Shown piece after piece: positions 59,308 through 64,000 of a DNA stretch of 64,000 nucleotides (the first letter of the stretch is position 1; the number at the start of each line of letters is the position of its first letter). Origin of the DNA: JAWSVE01 sp033852115. GTDB taxonomy: Bacteria; Pseudomonadota; Gammaproteobacteria; Pseudomonadales; Cellvibrionaceae. The stretch lies in assembly GCA_033852115.1 (NCBI GenBank), contig JAWSVE010000008.1, forward strand, positions 695,712 through 759,711, in the 5' to 3' direction. A program made the translations under genes and the position numbers. The notes beneath the pieces are model-generated. The model had not been told where the DNA came from. It saw only the letters and a program-made list of their open reading frames with translations, and searched no databases.

Positions 59308-59340
59308 CCCAGCAATACTTGATTGTTTTGCTGGGTTAAA
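59308..59340 (+). terminator. Weak terminator-like hairpin after the bactofilin gene
   Basis: CCCAGCAA (59308-59315) pairs with TTGCTGGG (59328-59335) around a 12-base loop, followed only by TTAAA. Stem good, U-run poor. Confidence 0.4.
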
Positions 59341-59412
59341 GCCATAATACTTCTTGTCACCTTTATTCAGGAGTCTCTACTGAGGCGCTGAGTTATTTCT
59401 GGAAGTAAACTA

Positions 59413-59766
59413 ATGTCGACCACCGAAACCTTCACTCCCGAGCCTCTGGTACTAACGCCTGGCGCTATTGCAAAAATCAAAGAGCTCGTTGAGGAAGAAG
59501 GTAATGATGAGCTGAAGCTTAGAGTGTTTGTCACTGGGGGTGGATGTTCAGGCTTTCAATACGGCTTTGCCTTCGAAGAGGCGATGGCTGATGATGACTT
59601 CATCGTTGAAAAGGACGGCATAAAAGCGGTCATTGATTCGATGAGCTATCCCTATTTAATGGGAGCTGAGGTCGATTACGAAGAAGGGCTTCAAGGTTCT
59701 AAGTTTGTTGTCCATAATCCTAACGCAGCCACCACCTGTGGTTGTGGTGAGTCATTCTCTATTTAA
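59413..59766 (+). CDS. erpA: Iron-sulfur cluster insertion protein ErpA
   Basis: 117 residues. A-type carrier with the three cluster cysteines C45 (GGGCSGFQYGF), C109 and C111 (TCGCGESF). Receives [4Fe-4S] or [2Fe-2S] clusters and delivers them to apo-enzymes, including those of isoprenoid synthesis and respiration. The N-terminal ERPA-type ALVLTPGAIAKIKELVEEE-like region is present. Own RBS GGAAGTAAA. Confidence 0.95.
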   Translation: MSTTETFTPEPLVLTPGAIAKIKELVEEEGNDELKLRVFVTGGGCSGFQYGFAFEEAMADDDFIVEKDGIKAVIDSMSYPYLMGAEVDYEEGLQGSKFVVHNPNAATTCGCGESFSI

Positions 59767-59809
59767 GTGTCGGTCACTGCGACTGGGCTTTGAGCCGCCG
59801 TTCGGTTTT

Positions 59810-60931
59810 CTAAACGTAATACACACCACCCAAAACCACATCATGGCGGGCACCAGTAACAGTGGCTATATTTCCGTGCCGCTGATTGAGCGTTTGCCGT
59901 GCTAACCAAGCGAAACACACGCCTTCTACCCAATCGGGGTGTAACCCCAGATCTTCCGTTGAAGAAACAACATTGGGGTTAAGTTTCGCTTGCAAACTGT
60001 CCATGAGAGCGCCGTTGTGAGCGCCCCCACCACAGATATAAACTTCGTAACGCGATGTGTGTGCTTGAGATTGAATGTGTTCTGCTATCGATTGAGTGGT
60101 TAATTCGCGCAACGTGGCTTGCACATCGTTTGCTGGTATTTCGCTAAATGAGCTCAATACGCTCTCGACCCAATCAAGAGTAAATTCCTCACGGCCAGTG
60201 CTTTTGGGGGCAGGCTGAAGAAAGTAAGGATGCAGCAGGAGCTCTCTCAGTAATTGCGGTTGTGGGGTGCCGCTAGCTGACCAGCGTCCATTGTCATCGT
60301 ATTCTAATGCTTGATGCTTTTTGATCCATTCATTCATTAGCCCGTTGCCAGGGCCGGTATCGAAACCGATCACATCTGCAGTGCGATGCAGGTGGGTGAT
60401 ATTACTGATCCCGCCGATATTGACGATGAATCGTTCAATATCAGGGTGGCGAAAAACGGCATTGTGAATCGCCGGCGCGAGAGGTGCTCCTTGCCCACCG
60501 GCCGCCATGTCTTTGCGGCGGAAGTCTGCCACTGTAGTGATTCCGGTGTTAAAAGCGATAACGCTGGGGTCAGCAATCTGCAGGGTAAAGGGGTGTGGCA
60601 CTTGGCCAAGCGGGCGGTGCCGAATAGTTTGGCCGTGGCTGCCAATGGCGGTTATCTGATTAGAGCGTAATCCTGCTTTATCGATCACAGAAAGCGCCGC
60701 ATCAGCGAATAGCGTTGCCAATTGTTGGTCGAGCTGGCCAAGCAGGTCGATCTCGCTATCCCCCGGACGCATTAACCTATAAATGACTTGCTGTATCTCG
60801 TCGGGGATTGTGTGGCTGTGTGTGGCGAGAATAGACGGGTGGTCTCCGCTGAAATCTACCGCGACGGCATCTATGCCGTCAGCGCTTGTGCCAGACATCA
60901 GGCCCACATAATAATCTGAGGCATTGGGCAT
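59810..60931 (-). CDS. anmK: Anhydro-N-acetylmuramic acid kinase
   Basis: 373 residues. ATP motif GLMSGTSADGIDAVAVDF at the N-terminus, ITAIGSHGQTIRHRP, VADFRRKDMAAGGQGAPLAPAIH, RFIVNIGGISNITHL, GFDTGPGNGLMNEW and ICGGGAHNGALM. Phosphorylates and opens 1,6-anhydro-MurNAc during peptidoglycan recycling. Convergent with erpA; 39 bases upstream lies the M23 endopeptidase gene on the same strand. The pair anmK-M23 next to tyrS is the arrangement I recall from Pseudomonas. Confidence 0.96.
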   Translation of the reverse strand: MPNASDYYVGLMSGTSADGIDAVAVDFSGDHPSILATHSHTIPDEIQQVIYRLMRPGDSEIDLLGQLDQQLATLFADAALSVIDKAGLRSNQITAIGSHGQTIRHRPLGQVPHPFTLQIADPSVIAFNTGITTVADFRRKDMAAGGQGAPLAPAIHNAVFRHPDIERFIVNIGGISNITHLHRTADVIGFDTGPGNGLMNEWIKKHQALEYDDNGRWSASGTPQPQLLRELLLHPYFLQPAPKSTGREEFTLDWVESVLSSFSEIPANDVQATLRELTTQSIAEHIQSQAHTSRYEVYICGGGAHNGALMDSLQAKLNPNVVSSTEDLGLHPDWVEGVCFAWLARQTLNQRHGNIATVTGARHDVVLGGVYYV

Positions 60932-60970
60932 GGCAGAATCCTTGGCAGAGCGGAGTTGTTACATTGAACG

Positions 60971-62350
60971 TTAATTGAGCGTCGTCGTTGTGGCGTTTGA
61001 GGCTAACAGGCTGGACTGATGGTAGTCGGCTAACTGGGCCATGATAGGTAACGTCTGTGCTTTGAAATTAGCCAGCTCTGCGACGTCGATGGACTTCGCT
61101 TTGGGTAATTTATTAACGATAGTTCTCGGGTTGCGGTGTACACCATCCAATAAGAATTCATAGTGTAAGTGCGGTGCGGTTGAGTATCCTGTCGATCCAA
61201 CCGTACCAATGGTTTGTTTCTGTTTTACTCGTTGGCCTTTTTTGACGTGGCGCTTATGTAAGTGAAGGTACTTGGTTTGAATGTTGTTTGAATGCTGAAG
61301 AACAATGTAGTTACCATTAGCTTTTGTATAGCCAGATGCCACAACCTTGCCGTCACCTGCGGCCCAAACGGGTGTTCCACGGTTTGCCGCATAGTCAGTA
61401 CCACGGTGTGCCCTAACAGTTTTGGTGATAGGGTGAAGCCGGCGAGGATTGAAGTTTGAGCTAATGCGGCGAAAATCGAGCGGTGCGCGCAAAAAGTCTT
61501 TTCGCATGCTCTTACCTTCCGGCGTGTAATACTGAATTCGCCCATCATCATCGATATAACGGACGGCTCGGTAGGTAGTTCCCTGGTTGGTAAACTCGGC
61601 AGCAAGTATATCTCCTGCCCCGAGACGCTCACCATCTAAAAACTGCTCTTCGAACAGCACCTTAAAGCTGTCGCCCTTGCGAATGTCGAGAGCAAAGTCG
61701 ATATCCCAGCCAAAAATGCTAGCGAGAGACATCGTCAGTCCGATGTCCATGTTAACGCCAGGTTGTTGTGCCGCAGCAATTAGCGAGCTGTTGATGATAG
61801 ATTCGCGGTAGGCAACTTGAATATCGGGTTCGCGGCTATCAAGCTGAGTAACGAAACCATCCGTGGTGCGTTTGTATAGTTTCGAGTTGAGCTTGTTTTT
61901 AATGTGTCGGAGCTGTTGCAACTGGCCTTGGTCGTCAATTAAAAATGCGAGCTGGTGGCCGGGAAAAATCTTTCGTAATTCTTTTGCCTCGGATGAGCTA
62001 TTGGTGAATTCATATACATCTTGATTGTTTAGGCCGGCACGCTGGAAAAGCACGGAAAGATTGTCACCACTTTTTACCGTCAGCGTTTGCCAGTCGGCCA
62101 CTACTGGTTGAGGGGCGACTTGGTAATCGGCGCTAGCGGCATTGATGTCAGGCAATGATTCTATAGCGGTTGTCGGTTCGAGCGAGAGGGCTAAAGGTAT
62201 CGGGCCGCGTTTTGCTGAGACGTCTTTCGATGGAAATAAAGACATCATACCGGTTAGGCATACCCCCAACGCGCAGGCAGCGATTAGGTGGGTCCTGGGA
62301 AAGTGCTTGGCGGCATGAAGAACCGTACTTTTTTCTTTGTTTTCAGGCAT
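60971..62350 (-). CDS. M23-family peptidoglycan DD-metalloendopeptidase (MepM-like)
   Basis: 459 residues. One N-terminal membrane anchor (about 22-41), an OapA/LysM-like region (WQTLTVKSGDNLSVLFQRAGLNNQDVYEFTNSSSEAKELRKIFPGHQLAFLI, about 85-145), a linker domain, and a C-terminal lysostaphin-type peptidase with zinc ligands in HRGTDYAANRGTPVWAAGDG (His and Asp) and HLHYEFLLDG (HxH). Cleaves D-Ala-mDAP cross-links to allow wall growth. Length and architecture match MepM/YebA. Confidence 0.93.
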   Translation of the reverse strand: MPENKEKSTVLHAAKHFPRTHLIAACALGVCLTGMMSLFPSKDVSAKRGPIPLALSLEPTTAIESLPDINAASADYQVAPQPVVADWQTLTVKSGDNLSVLFQRAGLNNQDVYEFTNSSSEAKELRKIFPGHQLAFLIDDQGQLQQLRHIKNKLNSKLYKRTTDGFVTQLDSREPDIQVAYRESIINSSLIAAAQQPGVNMDIGLTMSLASIFGWDIDFALDIRKGDSFKVLFEEQFLDGERLGAGDILAAEFTNQGTTYRAVRYIDDDGRIQYYTPEGKSMRKDFLRAPLDFRRISSNFNPRRLHPITKTVRAHRGTDYAANRGTPVWAAGDGKVVASGYTKANGNYIVLQHSNNIQTKYLHLHKRHVKKGQRVKQKQTIGTVGSTGYSTAPHLHYEFLLDGVHRNPRTIVNKLPKAKSIDVAELANFKAQTLPIMAQLADYHQSSLLASNATTTTLN

Positions 62351-62582
62351 TTCGGTGAATCAGCTAAAAAATTTGTGAACAATGTTAAGTTATATCAGAA
62401 AAACTGCTTTATAGCACCCCGATTAGATCATATATACATCGTTTGGTCTGAATGTAACCGCTGTTTGTGACCGCGTGCTCTTAAGGAGTATCCCTCTTGT
62501 ATTTGGGGTGCTTTCCGGTATGGTTTGCGCCTCAAAATCCGCCCTAACATCAGGGCTTTAACTGTTTTAAGGAACCACAACG

Positions 62583-63890
62583 ATGACTGGTGTTGATAAA
62601 GCCTTTCTAGATGACCTCAAAGCCCGTGAGCTAATTGCCCAAACGACAGGCGGCGATGAGTTTGCTGAGTATCTGAATGGTGGCTCGCGCACGTTATATT
62701 GTGGTTTCGATCCTACCGCGAGCAGCCTTCATATTGGCAGTTTAGTGCCTTTATTAACGCTTCGTCGTTTTCAGAAGGCTGGTCATAAGCCCATTGCGCT
62801 GGTGGGAGGAGCAACTGGTTTAATTGGTGACCCTAGTTTCAAGGCCCAGGAGCGCAAATTAAACACCCCGGATGTTGTAGCGGGTTGGGTTGATCAGCTT
62901 CGTTCACAGGTCTCTAAATTTATTGAGTTTGAAGCGGTAGATAATGCGGCCGAAGTGGTGAACAACTTAGATTGGACGGCCAACCTGAATGTTCTCGACT
63001 TCCTCAGGGATGTGGGTAAGCATTTCTCCGTAAACAATATGATCAATAAAGAGTCGGTAAAGCAGCGCATTGATCGTGAAGGTGCCGGTATCTCCTATAC
63101 GGAGTTTACTTACATGCTACTACAGTCGATGGATTTCGCTGAGCTATACAAGCAACACGACTGCACAATACAAATTGGAGGCTCCGACCAATGGGGTAAT
63201 ATTGTTGGTGGTGTTGATCTAGCTCGCAAGCTTTATGGTGGTCATGTGTTTGGCTTAACGTTGCCACTAGTGACTAAAGCTGACGGTACCAAATTTGGTA
63301 AAACCGAAAGTGGCACTATTTGGTTAGATTCCAGTCGTACATCTCCCTATGCCTTTTACCAGTTCTGGTTGAATACTGCTGATGCGGATGTGTATAAGTT
63401 CTTGAAGTTCTTTACCTTTCTGCCCGTATCTGAAATTGATGCGATAGAAGCGGAAGATAAGGCTTCGCAGTCCAAGCCGAAAGCGCAAGCTGTATTGGCG
63501 GAACAAGTGACGGAGCTGGTCCATGGTGAAGCCGGCTTATTAGCCGCAAAGCGAATCACTGAGGCGCTCTTTAATAGTGATGCCAGTGTCTTAGAAGAAA
63601 GTGATTTGGAGCAGCTCAAGCTCGATGGTCTGCCTTCTACTATAGTTAACCGTTCTGAGCTGACCGATAAACCCCTAACGCAGTTCTTGGCGGATAGTGG
63701 TGTCGCGACATCAGGCAAGCAAGTGAAGGATGCTCTAGCGAGGTCTGCTGTGCTTATTAATGGCGAAGCAAAGTCTATGGATGACAATATGAAGTTGTTG
63801 GAGTGCTTCTCGAATGATGGTTCTTATTATGGTCGCTTCTATATCGTTAAGTTGGGTAAGAAGAAGTACCACCTTATTGAAGTAAATTGA
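62583..63890 (+). CDS. tyrS: Tyrosyl-tRNA synthetase
   Basis: 435 residues. Class I synthetase with the HIGH-type motif HIGS (50-53) in DPTASSLHIGSLVPL, the tyrosine-binding QIGGSDQWGNIVGG and the KMSKS-type KFGKT (237-241). A C-terminal S4-like RNA-binding domain (about 360-430) carries VATSGKQVKDALARSAVLINGE. Charges tRNA-Tyr. Length fits the long bacterial type (TyrS, like E. coli). RBS AAGGAACC. No T-box or other leader regulation was recognised in the 232 bases upstream. Confidence 0.97.
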   Translation: MTGVDKAFLDDLKARELIAQTTGGDEFAEYLNGGSRTLYCGFDPTASSLHIGSLVPLLTLRRFQKAGHKPIALVGGATGLIGDPSFKAQERKLNTPDVVAGWVDQLRSQVSKFIEFEAVDNAAEVVNNLDWTANLNVLDFLRDVGKHFSVNNMINKESVKQRIDREGAGISYTEFTYMLLQSMDFAELYKQHDCTIQIGGSDQWGNIVGGVDLARKLYGGHVFGLTLPLVTKADGTKFGKTESGTIWLDSSRTSPYAFYQFWLNTADADVYKFLKFFTFLPVSEIDAIEAEDKASQSKPKAQAVLAEQVTELVHGEAGLLAAKRITEALFNSDASVLEESDLEQLKLDGLPSTIVNRSELTDKPLTQFLADSGVATSGKQVKDALARSAVLINGEAKSMDDNMKLLECFSNDGSYYGRFYIVKLGKKKYHLIEVN

Positions 63891-64000
63891 GTGTAAAAAC
63901 ACCGTTCGGGCATGAAAAATAGCCGTTCTGGTTGTTCCTTAAGTCATTGAGAAAAAAAGACAAAAATATTTAATTTAGTTGTTGCCAAGGTCGGATTGAT
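63891..64000. other. Region downstream of tyrS to the window end
   Basis: 110 bases without a gene. In Pseudomonas an rRNA operon follows tyrS; nothing here is rRNA yet, and I see no clear terminator or promoter. The last 60 bases are AT-rich. Confidence 0.3.

Overview
The window looks like chromosomal DNA of a Gram-negative gammaproteobacterium, probably free-living and related to the Cellvibrionales/Pseudomonadales. Evidence: many Sec and lipoprotein signal peptides, outer-membrane-type proteins, PBP1b, HemJ and ErpA. The block argC - DUF6776-like - bactofilin - erpA - anmK - M23 endopeptidase - tyrS at the right end resembles the order I recall from Pseudomonas. A secreted pectate lyase with a ricin-type lectin domain, two PQQ dehydrogenases and a CoA-ester catabolic cluster suggest a versatile degrader of plant or lipid-like material. 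No rRNA or tRNA gene was seen. Species-level placement is not possible from sequence reading alone.

Layout. 0-11 kb: 3' part of an ACSF3/MatB-like CoA ligase, a B3-like metallo-beta-lactamase, a spondin-N protein, a cold-shock protein, a lipase-chaperone-like protein and the lectin-pectate lyase. These are followed by a minus-strand ECF sigma operon (sigma factor, DUF3619-like membrane protein, small exported protein, DUF3106 protein, beta-barrel-like protein) and a YbjQ-YbjQ-M48 protease group. 11-22 kb: two divergent operons around a 32-bp palindrome. On the minus strand are TetR regulator, acyl-CoA ligase, SDR and crotonase. On the plus strand are a DUF35 protein and a thiolase-like protein lacking the thiolase cysteine. 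Next comes an exported oxidation set: CMD-domain lipoprotein, PQQ dehydrogenase-cytochrome c fusion, exported VOC protein. 22-30 kb: AraC regulator, two tandem lipase-chaperone-like proteins, SUMF-domain lipoprotein, SGNH hydrolase, Lnt-like acyltransferase and another lipase-chaperone-like protein.

30-41 kb: CBS protein, FKBP isomerase, membrane PQQ dehydrogenase, half-size EamA protein, AsmA/DUF748 protein and a YdeP-type molybdoenzyme. Then comes a compact mobile patch: one integron-cassette-like gene bounded by GTTAGGC and GCCTAAC, its attC-like site interrupted inside the R' box by a group II intron with an intact reverse transcriptase, and a 153-bp element with 28-bp inverted termini. 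41-64 kb is mainly core: ftsH, adenosine-kinase-like pfkB, mrcB, TPR lipoprotein, DUF1631 and PilZ proteins, aminotransferase, hemL, thiE, thiD, hemJ, ClC transporter, argC and the conserved block to tyrS.

The most interesting items are (i) the group II intron placed two bases into the R' box of an attC-like site, (ii) four divergent lipase-chaperone-like proteins with no classical lipase nearby, three of them around an SGNH hydrolase and an Lnt-like enzyme, (iii) the DUF35/thiolase-like pair with Ser in place of the nucleophilic Cys, which suggests retro-aldol chemistry, and (iv) the exported CMD/PQQ/VOC set. All functions are inferred from motifs and remembered family features; no database search was run.
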